Origin: Chrysochromulina tobinii
Lineage: Eukaryota; Haptophyta; Prymnesiales; Chrysochromulinaceae
Reading direction: 5' to 3'
Assembly (NCBI GenBank): GCA_001275005.1
Contig: JWZX01002641.1
Location: 1 to 55,807 of the forward strand
Length of the DNA stretch: 55,807 nt
Position 1 is the stretch's first letter. Every line of letters starts with the position of its first letter. Below the pieces are notes generated by a model, which saw nothing but the letters and a program-made list of their open reading frames with translations, was not told the origin of the DNA and ran no database searches. Positions 9,501-20,083 of the stretch are shown here, in pieces. The translations under genes were made by a program, and so were the position numbers.

Positions 9501-12500
9501 CTACATCTGGTCGCGCAGCAGCGCGCGGTAGTGCGCTGCAGAGGCCTGCGCCCCCTGCTTTCGATCCTTCTCGGCGCGCAGCTGCTGCTCGACGGCCTGT
9601 GCCTCCTTGAAGAGCGCCTGACGATCAGCCTGGGCCGCCGCCAGCCGCTCGGCCCACATCATCTTGGCGTTCCGTAGCGCATCCGCTTGCTGGTCGAGCG
9701 CGGCCGCCTCGAGCTTGCCCTGCTGCTCGGCCTCGCGCACGGCCCGCAACGTCTTCTCCTCCATGCGCTTGAGCTCGCGATACGTCTCCTTGAGCTCCTC
9801 GAGCGACGACTCGGCCACCTGCCCACAACGACGCGCCCATGACGACGCGTCCACGCGGAGGCACGATCAGAGAGGCACCCAGAGGATCAGAGGCGCTCGG
9901 CAAGGCGCCCAGAGGATCAAAGGCGCTCGGCAAGGCGCCCAGAGGATCAGAGGCGCTCGGCAAGGCGCCCAGAGGATCAGAGGCGCTCAGCAAGGCGCCC
10001 AGTGGATCAGAGGCGCTCAGCAAGGCGCCCAGAGGATCAGAGGCGCTCAGCAAGGCGCAGAATGCGCCAATGCTGGCGCCTTCTCGAGGGCGAGCTCCTT
10101 GGTAATCAAGGTTCATCAGGCCATCAAGGGTCATCAGGCGCCCGTACCTGCGCCTTTTCGAGGGCGAGCTCCTTGGCCTTCAGCTTGGCGGCCGTGACGG
10201 TCGCCCTATCAAGCTCCGCGGCCTGCAGCTGACTATCGAGGCGCTCCCACTCCGCCATCACCGCCTGCTCGTCCGCGATCGCCCCTTCGAGCCGCTCCTT
10301 CATCGCAAGCGCGGCCGCTTGCTCCTTCTCGACGCGCAGCTGCAGCTCCTCCATCTGCTGCTGCTTGCCCATCTTCGACTGCGCGAGCGACTGGTACTCT
10401 GTCATGCGCACGTCCGCTGCCTCCGCCTCGGCGACCGCCGCGGCGTCCTTGCCATCGCGTTGCGCCACGCGCCGCTCCTTAGCGTCAGTGGCCGCAAGGC
10501 GCGCCTTGAGCTCATCAAAGTCCATCGAGGCGAGCCCTTCCGAATCGAACGACTCATCATCATCGTCGTCGTCCTCCTCCTCCTCCTCGTCCGTTGGATC
10601 ATCGTCCTCATCCACAGCTGCCATCGAGGGAGATTGGCGCCCGTCTCGGCGCCCATCTCCTTGCCCGCCCCCCGCCTGAGCCTTAGTAACTAAAGACGCC
10701 TGGCCCGCCCCGCCGACCATCTGCTCACGATGTGCTCGTGCCTTTTCGAGCTTTTGACGTAACTTCTTGCGCCTCTGTACCATGTAGGTGCTTCGCTGGT
10801 CTTCGAGCTCGCGGAAGCCCGCCTCAAGCAACATCTCGATGTCGCGGAAGCCACGCCCTAAGAAGGCCTTGGACGATTGCACCTGCATGCAAAGCCATTC
10901 AGGGCGCCCATCAAAGGCAAACAGGCAGGCGATCAGGCAGGCGATCAGGCAGGCGATCAGGCAGGCGATCAGGCAGGCGATCGGCGTACCGCATGCAGCG
11001 CCTCTGCGCGTTCGGCGAGCTTTTCCTCAAGCCGGCGTCGCTGCTCCGCCTGCTTCTCCTCAAGCAGCGACGACTTCGCACGCGCGGTCACCACCAGAGA
11101 TTCCATCAAGATCATGCCTTCAATGGTCAGCCGCCCACCCTGGTATGCTCGAACGAGCTCGTCGAGCGCGAGCTCATTCTCGGGAGGTTCCATCTCAACG
11201 GAGCTCGACCTCGGAGTGCTGTACTGCGACTGCTTGCCATTGGCGGCGCTCAGTACGGCGTGCGGCTGCTGGCTCAGTACGGCGCGCCGTACAGGCTCAT
11301 CCTTGGGCTCAATGAGGTTACCCCTTTGGCGCTCGTGCTTGCGGTGCTTGAGTGCGAAGAGCGCGTCCACCTCGTCGATAGTGAGCCGGGTGCCGAGCCA
11401 AAGGTACCTGATGATGGAGGCCATCAGAGACCATCAAGAGACTGATGAGGGGAGCCATCAGAGACCATCAAGAGACAAGGCCATCGGAGACCCTCAAGAG
11501 ACAAGCAAGAGGCACTCAGAGGCGCTCACGATGCACTCCAAGGCAATCCTTGGTCATCTGAGATCGCATCTCCCTCCTCGTTCGCATCTCGCTCGCATCT
11601 CCCAAGGCACTCGGAGGTCCTTCGCGACGTACAGATTGTACGCGGCTCCGAGAAGCAGCGGCAGCGAGAGCAGCTTGAACGTGAGCGTCTGGAAGCGGCT
11701 CTCCCACGAGGACTCATCAAGGTGCGTCGGCTGGAACATGTACGGCAGGGGGAAGGAGACGGTCGCCGAGCAAAGGAAGATGAAGAAGGTGGCGAAGACG
11801 CTCACGGCCGCTAGGTAGAGCCTAATTAGGTACACCGTGCACACCTCCCGTGACTCGACCTGGGCGGAGAGCAGCAGCCGCAGCTTGACGAGGCCGCGTA
11901 GCGCCAGGAGCAGCGGCGACTCGCGGCCCGTTCGAGGCTTGCGTTTCAACGGCTGGCGGTACCAGACTGTGAAGGACCGAGTGAGCGCCCACTGGCACAC
12001 GATGCCGGGCAGCAGGGCGGCGATGAGGTACCGTCGGCGGGAGAAGACGTCGTGTACGTGCGACGAGTCGAAGGCCGAGTACCCATACGTGCCCTGCATC
12101 AGCGCAAGGTAGACCGTGATCGTGACGAAGTAGTAGATGAGTACGATGGCGACCGCCCAGCACAGGGCGATGACGTCGGGCACTTTCCAGTACGAGGCTG
12201 TACTCTCATGTGCGTATCTCCGGTACGTGAAGATGTAGACCGGGTCCGCTAGGGTCATCGCGATCAGCACGTAGCTCTGCACCGAGACGAGCAGTAGCAG
12301 CAGCACGAGCAACGATCACAAGGTTGCGGGAGCCGTAACGCAGCGCGAGTGCCTCCTTTGCTTTGTCCAGCACCTGCTCCACCTGCTCCAGCTGAGTGAA
12401 CCACGTGATCGTCGCCCAGAGATCATAGTCCATCGTGCCCGTGGGCGCGCCCGCGGCGATGGCGGCCAGCGCATTCATCTCGATCGACTCGAGGGAAGGG

Positions 12501-15162
12501 AGCTCGAGGGCTTCTCCCTCGAGCGCCTCGACGGTGAGCAGAGCTCGTACGTAGTGGTATCGCTGGTAGAGGAGATCGCGCGCGTGATCCTTCCAATACA
12601 GCCGTGGCGCGTTCTCGAACATCTGGGCGATGGGATAGCCTTCCGAATGGCGCGGCATCGGCACGCCCGCGAGGAGGCTCAATGTGGCGGCCAGGTCAAT
12701 CATACGCACGTCCGATCGTATTGGAGCGGGTGGGGACGGGGCGGCCGCGCCCACCGAGGACGTGGCCGTGGGGCTCACGGCTGGGACGCTCGTCAGCGGT
12801 CGCCCCGTCAGCCGCGCGAGGATGTGCGCGATCTCCTCAATCTCGAGCCGCGTGGCCGAGTGCTGGACGGAGCGACGGTAGCTGAAGAGAGGGAGCTCCG
12901 TCACGACGCGCGAGGTGCCGCCCGTACCGCCGCTCGCCTCATGCCCGTGGTCGGCGGCGACGAGGAGTACCGTGTGGGGTGGGAGATCTCCCATGAGCTC
13001 GGTGATGAATCGTGTCACGTCACGCACGGACTCCTCGTACGCATTCTCGGCGCCGTTTTGGTTGGCAGTCCCGAGGCGGTGCCCGACGGAATCGGGATTG
13101 GTGAGGTGGCCCACCAGCAGATTGTACATCGAGGCATAGGATGCCGTCGGGTGCCTGGGGGGGCAGTCGCTGGTCGGGATGCACCCGCTCCAGCGCGCGC
13201 AGCCGCATCGATTGGCGCCAATGGCCCGAAGCATCGCCCTTCGCCGTTTCAAATCCTCTTCCGCCGTGCTGCCTGTGCGGGTGGTCTCGTACTCGCCGTC
13301 CGCCGACGACGAGACGCGCCCATCGCCATAGAAGACCGGTAGCTGGGGCTTCACCGGCCCCACGTACCTGGGACGATTGCATGCCACTCGAGGCGCAATC
13401 AGAGGCGCAATCAGAGGCGCAATCAGAGGCGCAATCAGCGGCGCAATCAGCGGCGCAATCAGAGGCCATCAGAGGCCATCCGAGAGGGGCGCCATCAGAG
13501 GCATCAGAGGCCATCCAGGGAAATCGGAGCTTGACGCCATCCGAGGCGCCATCCGAGGCGATCAGGGGCGCCGTCAGACCATCCGAGGCGGTCGGAGCTT
13601 GACGCACCACGGGGCCGCTGAGATCCCACTGTGCGCGCCTTGCACGCTCGCCTGTCCGAAGACCGAATCGAAGGGGAACGTGCCGCCCACTGGCACGTTG
13701 CCTAGCACCCCGTGCACCGAGGGGGGCATGCCAGTGAGCGAGGCGATCCAATTCGGGACACTCGTGGACGGCGTGACGGAATGCAGCCGGAAGGTGTCGC
13801 AGCGTGTGGTGACATCGAGCGCGCCAGAGCGGGTTGACGTTGCGGTCAAAGGCGGGTGCCAAGACGCGCTGCCCCACGTCCGCCGTCACCCCCGAGACGA
13901 TGAGCAGCACCGTCGTCACCGGGGCGTTGTTGCCCCCACCGGGGCGCTCGGTCGGCCGCCTCCACGGAGAGCGCGTCGCGGTCTCGTTGGCGGAGGCGGC
14001 GGCGAGCGTGCTGGCGGTGTTCGAGTCGATCATCGGCTCCTGCGACGAGAAGCGCACTTGAAGTCGACGAAGCATTACGCAGGCAATCATGTAGGCATAT
14101 CAGCTCAATTATGCAGGCATATCAGCCCAGGGCATATCATCCCACCTGCGACGAGAAGAGCACGTTGAAGTCGACGAAGCACGCGACCGCCGTAACGATG
14201 AAGATGAAGAGTGTGAGTGGCAGCGCCGAGTTGCGCGCAAGTCCCGCGCCCTCTGATTTGGACTGCCCGAGACGTCGCGGCGCGAGGAAGACAGTGAGCG
14301 TCTCGAGAAGGCCGACCGTGAGCGGTCGCTGCTCGCTGGGCGATTGAAAGTCGCCCAGGCTGTGCCCGTCCACGCCGTCGAGCGACAGGAGCGTCCGAAG
14401 CATCTCGGGCAGCTGCTTCGTATCGGTGAGCTGGGTGGCCAGCCGCATGAGAAAGGTCAGTCGGAGGACGAGTATGAACTCGACGACGCGAACGACCATC
14501 AGGAGGCCGACGAGCGGCACGCGCAGTCCGCTAGGGTACACGAGCTTGCCCACATCGAGCACGAGCGAGATCACCTTGTACTCGGGCAGCAGCCGGAACT
14601 GCTTCGACGCAATCGCTGCGAAGCGTGGCTTGTCGCCATACCAGGCATTAATGACGTAGAGCGAGTAGAGGCCGAGGAACAATGTGAAGCACATGGCGGT
14701 GATCTGGGCGGCGCGCGCGATGGCGCGCATGTTCTGCCCAAAGTCGATCGCTTGCTGTGGCAGCGGGTCAGAGCCGAGCACGTAAAGGAGGGCCGCGTCG
14801 ATCAGCGGGCCGAACAAGAAGATAATTCGCGTGATGCGCGCGGTCATACTCTTGCGCGCGTCGTTCTCTTCGGCGTACGCCTGCGCCTCGTTGCGTGCGA
14901 GATTCATTTCGTGCTGGGTATGCTTGGCGGTGATCTGGCTCTTCGCGTCAACGCCGCCAAGCGAACATGAGGACGACATTCGGCCGACAAGCGGCGACGA
15001 CGGCGCCTTGCCGCTGCGGGCCGCCACCGACTTGCGGCCTTCGGGCGAGTTGTTGGCCGAGTTGAGCGGTGTGCGCTCCTGGTGCAGGCCATGTTCGTCC
15101 TCGTCGTCCTCGGGTCCGAAGACCGAGACGGGCCTGGCGCCGGCGGCATTGAGGACGGACAT
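9501..15162 (-). CDS. Multi-exon membrane protein: N-terminal TMs, alkaline-phosphatase-superfamily domain, TM bundle, coiled-coil tail
   Basis: Six exons in minus order: 15162-14146, 14039-13608, 13367-11633, 11407-10990, 10882-10148 and 9818-9501, about 1550 residues. Exon 1 gives a polar N-terminus and four membrane segments. Exons 2-3 give a phosphodiesterase/nucleotide-pyrophosphatase-like domain: TPSTSVPNWIASLTG (nucleophile region, Ser), PVKPQLPVFYGDG, NPDSVGHRLG and AADHGHEASGGTGG (metal ligands), resembling GPI ethanolamine-phosphate transferases and related enzymes. The first metal motif reads LLIVSGVTAD, without the usual Asp-Gly. Exon 3 ends in several membrane segments, and exons 4-6 are coiled coil with an acidic run. 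Splice phases match at every junction, but exons 2 and 3 each carry one surplus base (about 13800-13850 and about 12290-12335). The gene is therefore frameshifted as sequenced, or exon 3 hides a 46-nt intron. The substrate is unknown. Confidence 0.65.
9819..10147 (-). repeat. Intron 5 of the phosphatase-like gene: 30-bp minisatellite plus exon-end copy
   Basis: A GT-AG intron of 329 bp. It holds about six tandem copies of a 30-bp unit (plus strand 9881-10058, containing GAGGCGCTCGGCAAGGCGCC). A 27-bp copy of the preceding exon end lies at 10076-10102, matching 10150-10176 with one mismatch. Confidence 0.8.
10883..10989 (-). repeat. Intron 4 of the phosphatase-like gene: 12-bp tandem array
   Basis: A GT-AG intron of 107 bp with about five copies of GATCAGGCAGGC. 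A short exon-end motif (TGCATGC) recurs at the acceptor. Confidence 0.8.
11408..11632 (-). repeat. Intron 3 of the phosphatase-like gene: degenerate GATGGCCTC-type repeats
   Basis: A GT-AG intron of 225 bp with many variants of CTCTGATGGC and TCTTGAG on the sense strand. It joins AATCT to GTACC so that the frame reads on as NLYLWLGTR. Confidence 0.75.
13368..13607 (-). repeat. Intron 2 of the phosphatase-like gene: 12-bp and 10-bp tandem arrays
   Basis: A GT-AG intron of 240 bp. The plus strand shows about six copies of GCGCAATCAGAG or GCGCAATCAGCG, then a run of CATCAGAGGC and CATCCGAGGC units. Splicing restores APW-YVGPVKPQLP, which matches the enzyme family. Confidence 0.8.
14040..14145 (-). 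repeat. Intron 1 of the phosphatase-like gene, with the exon 1 end duplicated at the acceptor
   Basis: A GT-AG intron of 106 bp. Positions 14147-14181 (end of exon 1) and 14041-14074 (end of intron) are the same sequence apart from one substitution and one indel, so the donor lies in one copy and the acceptor in the other. Smaller AGGCATATCA repeats lie between. Confidence 0.85.
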
Positions 15163-15259
15163 GGGCGTTTGGAGCTGACCAATTTAGCAATGAAACGCGG
15201 AGTAAAAAATTATATATTCAACAGTGGATCTTCCACGGCGGTGTTGTCTTCAAGCCCGC

Positions 15260-16192
15260 TTATAGCGGCTTGAAGGCGATAATGGGTCCGAACGCGTCAA
15301 TCTTGAGCGAGGCGCCGCCCACGAGCGCGCCGTCGATGTCGGGGCACGCCATGAGCTTGTCCACGTTGCCCGCGTTGACGCTGCCTCCGTATTGGATGAT
15401 CACGGCGTCGGCCACTTTTTGGGAGTAGTTCTCGACGAACCACGAGCGAATGTAGGCGTGAGTCTCCTGCGCGATCTCGGGCGTAGCGGTCAGGCCGGTG
15501 CCGATGGCCCAGACGGGCTCATACGCGATGACGATCTGCGTCATCATCTCAGCGGACACGCCTTTGAGCCCCGCCGTCAGCTGCTTGTCACACACGTTGA
15601 AGGTCTCGCCCGACTCCCGCTCCTCCTTGAGCTCACCCACGCACAGGATGCACGTGAGGCCCTCCGCGATGATCTTGAGCACCTTCTTGTTGATGTCCGC
15701 GTCGCTGTCGCCAAAGACTGCGCGGCGCTCCGAATGTCCCGCCAGGACGTACTTGGAGCCCACACTCTTCAGCATGCCCGTCGACACAGCAGCAGTGTAC
15801 GCGCCAGCAGTCTCCCAGAAGGCATCCTGCGCGCCGAGGCCCACCTTCGAGCCCTTGAGGGCCTCGGCGACGGGCACGAGGTACGGATACGGCACGCACA
15901 CGGCAACATCTACCTTTGGCGACTTGGCTGCAGCTGCGGCGACGTCCTTGGCCAGCGCGATCGCCTCAGGAAGGAGCAAATTCATCTTCCAATTGCCAGC
16001 CATGAGCGGCGTGCGCTCGGCCATCGAGAGCGCAGACGAGCGCATGCTCACGGAGGCACGGCCCGCGGACACGCCAGGCGCGTACGCTGACGAGCCACCT
16101 AGCAGAAGCGCAGAGATGACAACGTACAGCATCTGCGCGATCGGTGCTAAAGCCGAACGAGGAGCTCGCCGAAAATACGTGATTGCGTTCAT
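15260..16192 (-). CDS. TPI: Triosephosphate isomerase, plastid-targeted
   Basis: Single exon, about 310 residues. It interconverts dihydroxyacetone phosphate and glyceraldehyde 3-phosphate. All catalytic landmarks are present: NWKMN (active-site Lys), AGHSERR (catalytic His), IAYEPVWAIGTG (catalytic Glu) and IQYGGSVN (phosphate-binding loop). The N-terminus adds a hydrophobic signal (MLYVVISALLLGGSSAYA) followed by an acid-poor, Ser/Arg/Ala-rich stretch before the enzyme begins near MAGNWKMN. The junction SSAYAPG resembles the ASAFAP motif of plastid proteins in algae with secondary red plastids, so a Calvin-cycle or plastid glycolytic role is likely. The first ATG is at 16192, and a Met at 16132 directly before the hydrophobic core is an alternative. 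A 97-bp gap separates it from the start of the same-strand phosphatase-like gene downstream. Confidence 0.95.
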   Translation of the reverse strand: MNAITYFRRAPRSALAPIAQMLYVVISALLLGGSSAYAPGVSAGRASVSMRSSALSMAERTPLMAGNWKMNLLLPEAIALAKDVAAAAAKSPKVDVAVCVPYPYLVPVAEALKGSKVGLGAQDAFWETAGAYTAAVSTGMLKSVGSKYVLAGHSERRAVFGDSDADINKKVLKIIAEGLTCILCVGELKEERESGETFNVCDKQLTAGLKGVSAEMMTQIVIAYEPVWAIGTGLTATPEIAQETHAYIRSWFVENYSQKVADAVIIQYGGSVNAGNVDKLMACPDIDGALVGGASLKIDAFGPIIAFKPL

Positions 16193-16483
16193 GTTAACGT
16201 TCACAGAAACAACGTTTGTTCACATTCTTCGGAATGTTGGTCACCGTGTCACGTTCTCTCGAAGACACCGTGTCACTCTCAGACTTTCAATAGTGTCTCT
16301 CTCTGGTCTCCGCTCATACATGTAAGGTGTGCTGTCCTTATCGCGGCTGCGCGTCCCCGCCGCTCGTACCGTCAGCCCTCTGGCACCTCGTGCGGCGCCA
16401 ACGCGCGACCGCCGCACCGCCGTCCCCGCGCTGCCCAAGTAGCGCCAGTGTCGCCTCTCTCGTCGCTGTGGCTACGCAGCCTC

Positions 16484-16549
16484 CGCGGCTCTCACCTTGG
16501 GCAAGCCTTTCTCTCTCGCGGCTCTCACCTTGGGCAAGCCATTCTCTCT
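16484..16549. repeat. 33-bp tandem duplication, two copies
   Basis: Copies at 16484-16516 and 16517-16549 differ at one base. On the minus strand each contains CCCAAGGTGAGAG, a good donor-like site, in the 3' flank of the cyclin gene. The rest of 16193-16582 shows only CT-rich patches and two copies of CACCGTGTCAC near the TPI start. Confidence 0.75.
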
Positions 16550-16582
16550 CTCTCGCGCGCGCGCCGTCCGAGCGAGCCGCGC

Positions 16583-17545
16583 TCAAGCGGACGCGACGGT
16601 CGCAAGCATGCGCGTGCGCGCCGCGTCGATCATCGACGCCGTCACGAGCAACTCGAAGTTGAGGAGCCGCATGAGCTCGACCTCGAGCTCGTTGAGATGC
16701 GGCAGCGAGACGCCGCCGACCGAGGCCCAGTAGTTGTTGTTGTAGCACTCGTCGTCGAGCAGCTTGGCGGAGACGAGCGTGGTGGCGAGGAGCACGCGGT
16801 GCACGTTGCGCGTGCACAGGTGGAACCCCTTCGGCGCCTCGCGCTGCAACAGACGGTCGATGAGCAGGAATGCATGCAGCACGACCGCCTCCGATAAATG
16901 CTCCTTGCGAGCGAGCCCAAGCCGGAGCAGATGGTGCACGAGGTAGTCGCCGCCGCTGATCGAGGGCACCGACACGCTGTGGAAGATGGGTGCGAACACC
17001 TGGTCGGGCGACAGCTGGCTGCCTAGCTGGCACTCGCCCACCACGCGATCGAGAAGCCGGCATGCGGCACGCACGACCTCGGCCTGGGCGGCGGCGGGCG
17101 ATTCGGGTGTGGCATGGCGCGGCTTCTGCACGGGCGCCGGCACGTCTGCAGACGAGGTCGCGGACGAGGAGAGCGATCCTGCGGACGACGTCGAACACGC
17201 GGAGCATGTGGCCGCTGCCTGCGGCTCGCTCGCCATCGGGCTGCTCTCGGCAGCCCGTTTGCTGCTGCTGAACTCGATGGGGAGCGAGCGCGCGAGCGTG
17301 TTCTTGCCCTCGGGCGTGGTCCATGCATGCGTTCGGTCCGTGCCTTCGCCCGTGCGCGGCGGCCCAGACAGGTGCAGCGCCGCCGCCCATGCCGGAGATG
17401 ATGGCCAACGCGTGGCATCAAATGAGCGGCTGGTACTGGCGGCTGCCGGAGCGCAGCAGTCGCCCGCGCAGAAGCTCTGCCCGCGGCGGTGACGGAACGG
17501 GCCCAGGGGCACGCGCGCCTGGATCTGAGGGGCTACAGTGCTCAT
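16583..17545 (-). CDS. PHO80/P-type cyclin
   Basis: Single exon, 320 residues from the ATG at 17545 (the frame opens upstream only with GTG). The first 160 or so residues are low in complexity. The cyclin box follows with family marks HSVSVPSISGGDYLVHHLL, a stretch around AFLLIDRLL, then LCTRNVHRVLLATTLVSAKL, DDECYNNNYWASVGGVS and LNELEVELMRLLNFELLV. The NNYWA-VGG-LNELE pattern is typical of PHO80-like and plant U/P cyclins, which activate PHO85/CDK5-type kinases and often tie nutrient status to the cell cycle. The kinase partner is not in this window. The protein ends about 20 residues after the cyclin box, as is common for this group. Confidence 0.85.
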   Translation of the reverse strand: MSTVAPQIQARVPLGPFRHRRGQSFCAGDCCAPAAASTSRSFDATRWPSSPAWAAALHLSGPPRTGEGTDRTHAWTTPEGKNTLARSLPIEFSSSKRAAESSPMASEPQAAATCSACSTSSAGSLSSSATSSADVPAPVQKPRHATPESPAAAQAEVVRAACRLLDRVVGECQLGSQLSPDQVFAPIFHSVSVPSISGGDYLVHHLLRLGLARKEHLSEAVVLHAFLLIDRLLQREAPKGFHLCTRNVHRVLLATTLVSAKLLDDECYNNNYWASVGGVSLPHLNELEVELMRLLNFELLVTASMIDAARTRMLATVASA

Positions 17546-18204
17546 GATGGTCACGTTCACCCGCTCCCACCGCAGTCAATACGCCGACCGCGGCGCGGCA
17601 AAAAATGAATCTTTCGCGCCTTTTGGTCCACGTGGATGCGCTCGCCTTTTCGTGAAAACTGTTCTGAGGGTCGGGGGAGATGGCCCATCAGACTTCTGAG
17701 CCCGCGAAGGCCATGAAGCCGGCTCGCCGCGGATCAACGGAGGTTCGACGCAATCACACGCGACGAACTCCGTGTCGACGCACGAGGCACGACGGCAAAG
17801 GCCATTCAAAGGGCAATGTGAATCGCGATGTCTGACGTAACTCGTAAGGTCAAGGTGAACCGAAAGGTGTACGGTCGACGTCTAGATCGTAGTAAAATGG
17901 AAGTGCCGGTAGAGTGGGTACCCTCAACCCTTGGAGCATGTCGGGTGATTCCGAGCCCGCGCCCTTCGGTCACATCATGCCAACATCCAAGTCTTGCATG
18001 CCAGAGGCATGAGCATCGCGGGCGTCGCCGAGCTGGACGCGTCCCCCTATGCGCTAAGAGCTGGCACCGAGCCTATACATGCGAGCCTACAGACGCATGC
18101 CCCCTACATGCCCCCCTCTCGTCGCGCCTCTCGGACACGAGCCATAGTAGAACAGGCAAAGCCTTGTAGCCTAACTCATCGCCCGTCCACCCTAACACAC
18201 CCGC
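17546..18204. other. Intergenic, no gene seen
   Basis: This 659-bp stretch lies between two minus-strand genes. No frame has a domain, and base composition is less GC-biased than the neighbouring genes. It probably holds the cyclin promoter and the 3' end of the SPRY-like gene. Confidence 0.5.
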
Positions 18205-19038
18205 TCAACCATGTTGAATGGAACGGTTCCAGATCCCGCTGGCGATTTCGTCTGGAATGAGGATCCCGGAACGTTGCGAGATGCGCATCAGAGCCAGCGC
18301 AAAGGCTAGTGCGGCACCTGGCCACTTGCGTATGCTGATGCTCAGCAGTTCGATGGAGTCCCGGGGGTATGAGAGCATGATGAAAGGCCGAACCCGATCG
18401 GGCAGCGCAGGAATCGGCAACGGCCTCGCCTCGTCCCCTTGCCATGCCATGCGCAGCTCCCGGGCATCGATGGCGACCTCAAGCACTCGGCCAGCAATGT
18501 CGAAGCGGCGTGCAGCACAATAGCCCTCCTGCATAGTTTGATTCCCTCCCCCTTGAGCGGAAGTCCCTCCCCCCACAACCACTGGAAGTCGTAAGGCCCT
18601 GCCAGAGTGTAGCTCCAAGCAAATCCCAATCCCGTGCAAGCTGTCATAGGCGACGCCAGCGTACATCATATATCCACTGTTCGTCGGAGCGATGGATTTG
18701 CAATACCCATTTGACTGGAGGATGCGGATGCGGATGAGAGTGCTGCCAGACGTCGGTACTTCAGGGCCACACGCAAAAACTTGTCCTGCGCTTGCGGCTG
18801 AACGCGAAGCCACACGCTTCTCCCGTGACCACTCAATGCCACCGTGGCGCATCTGCCACATTGCGGCGTTGGTGACTGCAACCGTTGAGTGTGGTGCGCT
18901 ATCAAAGGGTTTGCATCGGGGTGTAATCGACAAAGTGTCAGGGTAGTATCCCACGCCCGCTTGGCTGGCTTCGAATACAAAGCCCGCCTTCGGCCCTGTG
19001 AAAGAGGATGATGGAATGAACAGGTCTGGCGCTGACAT
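18205..19038 (-). CDS. SPRY/concanavalin-like domain protein
   Basis: About 277 residues from the ATG at 19038; the frame extends upstream without another ATG. The N-terminus has SSSFTGPKAGFVF followed by GVGYYPD, a short motif I associate with many protist proteins (general pattern F-x-G-x(3)-G-x-x-F ... G-x-GYY-x-D). The remainder reads as a beta-rich SPRY-like unit, with hydrophobic strands such as RVLEVAIDARELRMAW and a proline-bordered RVRPFIMLSYPRDSIELL. SPRY modules bind proteins, often in E3 ligases or signalling scaffolds. There is no catalytic motif. A missing upstream exon cannot be excluded. It is head-to-head with the FKBP gene, with 268 bp between ATGs. Confidence 0.5.
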   Translation of the reverse strand: MSAPDLFIPSSSFTGPKAGFVFEASQAGVGYYPDTLSITPRCKPFDSAPHSTVAVTNAAMWQMRHGGIEWSREKRVASRSAASAGQVFACGPEVPTSGSTLIRIRILQSNGYCKSIAPTNSGYMMYAGVAYDSLHGIGICLELHSGRALRLPVVVGGGTSAQGGGNQTMQEGYCAARRFDIAGRVLEVAIDARELRMAWQGDEARPLPIPALPDRVRPFIMLSYPRDSIELLSISIRKWPGAALAFALALMRISQRSGILIPDEIASGIWNRSIQHG

Positions 19039-19306
19039 GTGGCCCGAAGCTGCAGCACGCAGTCCGTTCGTATCGCGCGGACGGACGGGTATGGTAGGGC
19101 ACCCAGGGCTCGTTCCGGAGGCTAGCTCGAGCCCGGGGTGCGTCAAGTCTCGTCAACTTGACTCGACTACACATGCCGCGCCACCGGAAGCTCCCCAGCC
19201 CAGTGCGTTTACGGTCTGCGTTCAAGAGCTTTTGTCAGAAACATGTTCGTGACCACAAAAGTATTCACAGCCAATTGTGCGCGGAGCTCGATCTCGTTCG
19301 GGGAAA

Positions 19307-20083
19307 ATGAGGTCCGTCTTTTGCGGTAAGCTTCTGCTCATCGCGACCTGCGCTACTGCGCTGCGCGTACCTGCCCATACTACACACGCACGGATCGCAA
19401 CACGGCCACAGCTTCCGGCAGCCGCCGCCGCCGCACTCGCATCCACGGCCTTGGCAATCGCTCCAACGCTGCCGGCCTTTGCCGAGCCGGGGGACATCTG
19501 GGATCGGCTGGCCAACGAGCCGCCGATATCTTTCAATCCCTTCACCATCAACCCGGCGGGCTACGCATTCTTCGGGCTCTACGCCGCCTACTTCTTATGG
19601 CAGGTCTTTGGACCCACGAGCGCTGCAGAGCAGGCATGGGGTGAGAAGATGAAGGCCGAGGCGGCGGTCGCAGCTGCAGCCGAGCCGGGCTTCCTCGTGC
19701 AGGCGGCGAACGAAGAGGGCGCACGAGTGATGCCTTCGGGCCTCGTCTTCAAGGAGCTCGCCGCCGGCTCGGGCGAGTGCCCCACGCTCGAGCAGATGGT
19801 GACGGTGCACTATCACGGCACGCTGCATACGGGCGAGGTCTTCGACTCGAGCCGCGATCGCGGCCAGCCAGCCGAGTTCAAGCTCGGCCAGGTGGTCAAG
19901 GGCTGGCGCGAGGGCGTCGGCATGATGCGGCCCGGCGGCAAGGCGGTGCTCACGCTGCCCTCCGCTCTCGCGTACGGCGCGATGTCGATGGGCAAGATCC
20001 CTGGCAGCAGTGCTCTCCGCTTCGAGGTCGAGCTGATCGCAGTCAAAGACGCGCCTAAGGGGTTCTTCGGCCTCGGCGTGTGA
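19307..20083 (+). CDS. FKBP-type peptidyl-prolyl isomerase, plastid/thylakoid-targeted
   Basis: Single exon, 258 residues from the ATG at 19307 (the frame opens upstream with GTG). The leader has a signal-like core (LLLIATCATALRVPA), then an Ala-rich hydrophobic run ending LPAFAEPGD that looks like a thylakoid-lumen cleavage site, then a possible membrane segment (AFFGLYAAYFLWQVF). The FKBP domain occupies roughly residues 150-252 with VTVHYHGTL, FDSS, VVKGWREGVGMMRPGGKA and a closing RFEVELIAV. Several aromatic residues of the FK506 pocket are kept (Y, F, W). Plastid FKBPs assist folding or assembly of photosynthetic complexes. The start is 268 bp from the divergent SPRY-like gene. Confidence 0.85.
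   Translation: MRSVFCGKLLLIATCATALRVPAHTTHARIATRPQLPAAAAAALASTALAIAPTLPAFAEPGDIWDRLANEPPISFNPFTINPAGYAFFGLYAAYFLWQVFGPTSAAEQAWGEKMKAEAAVAAAAEPGFLVQAANEEGARVMPSGLVFKELAAGSGECPTLEQMVTVHYHGTLHTGEVFDSSRDRGQPAEFKLGQVVKGWREGVGMMRPGGKAVLTLPSALAYGAMSMGKIPGSSALRFEVELIAVKDAPKGFFGLGV

Noticed and set aside
12267-12312. 46-nt GT-AG mini-intron explaining the exon 3 frame change
   Set aside because: Phase would fit, but it removes a strongly hydrophobic membrane segment and is half the size of any other intron here. A one-base indel is simpler. Kept as an alternative.
13388-13500. CRISPR-like look of regularly spaced short repeats
   Set aside because: Units are directly adjacent with no spacers, inside a spliced intron of a eukaryotic gene.
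16484-16549. Extra 3' exon of the cyclin using the duplicated donor-like GGTGAGAG
   Set aside because: The cyclin frame stops at 16583 before reaching it.
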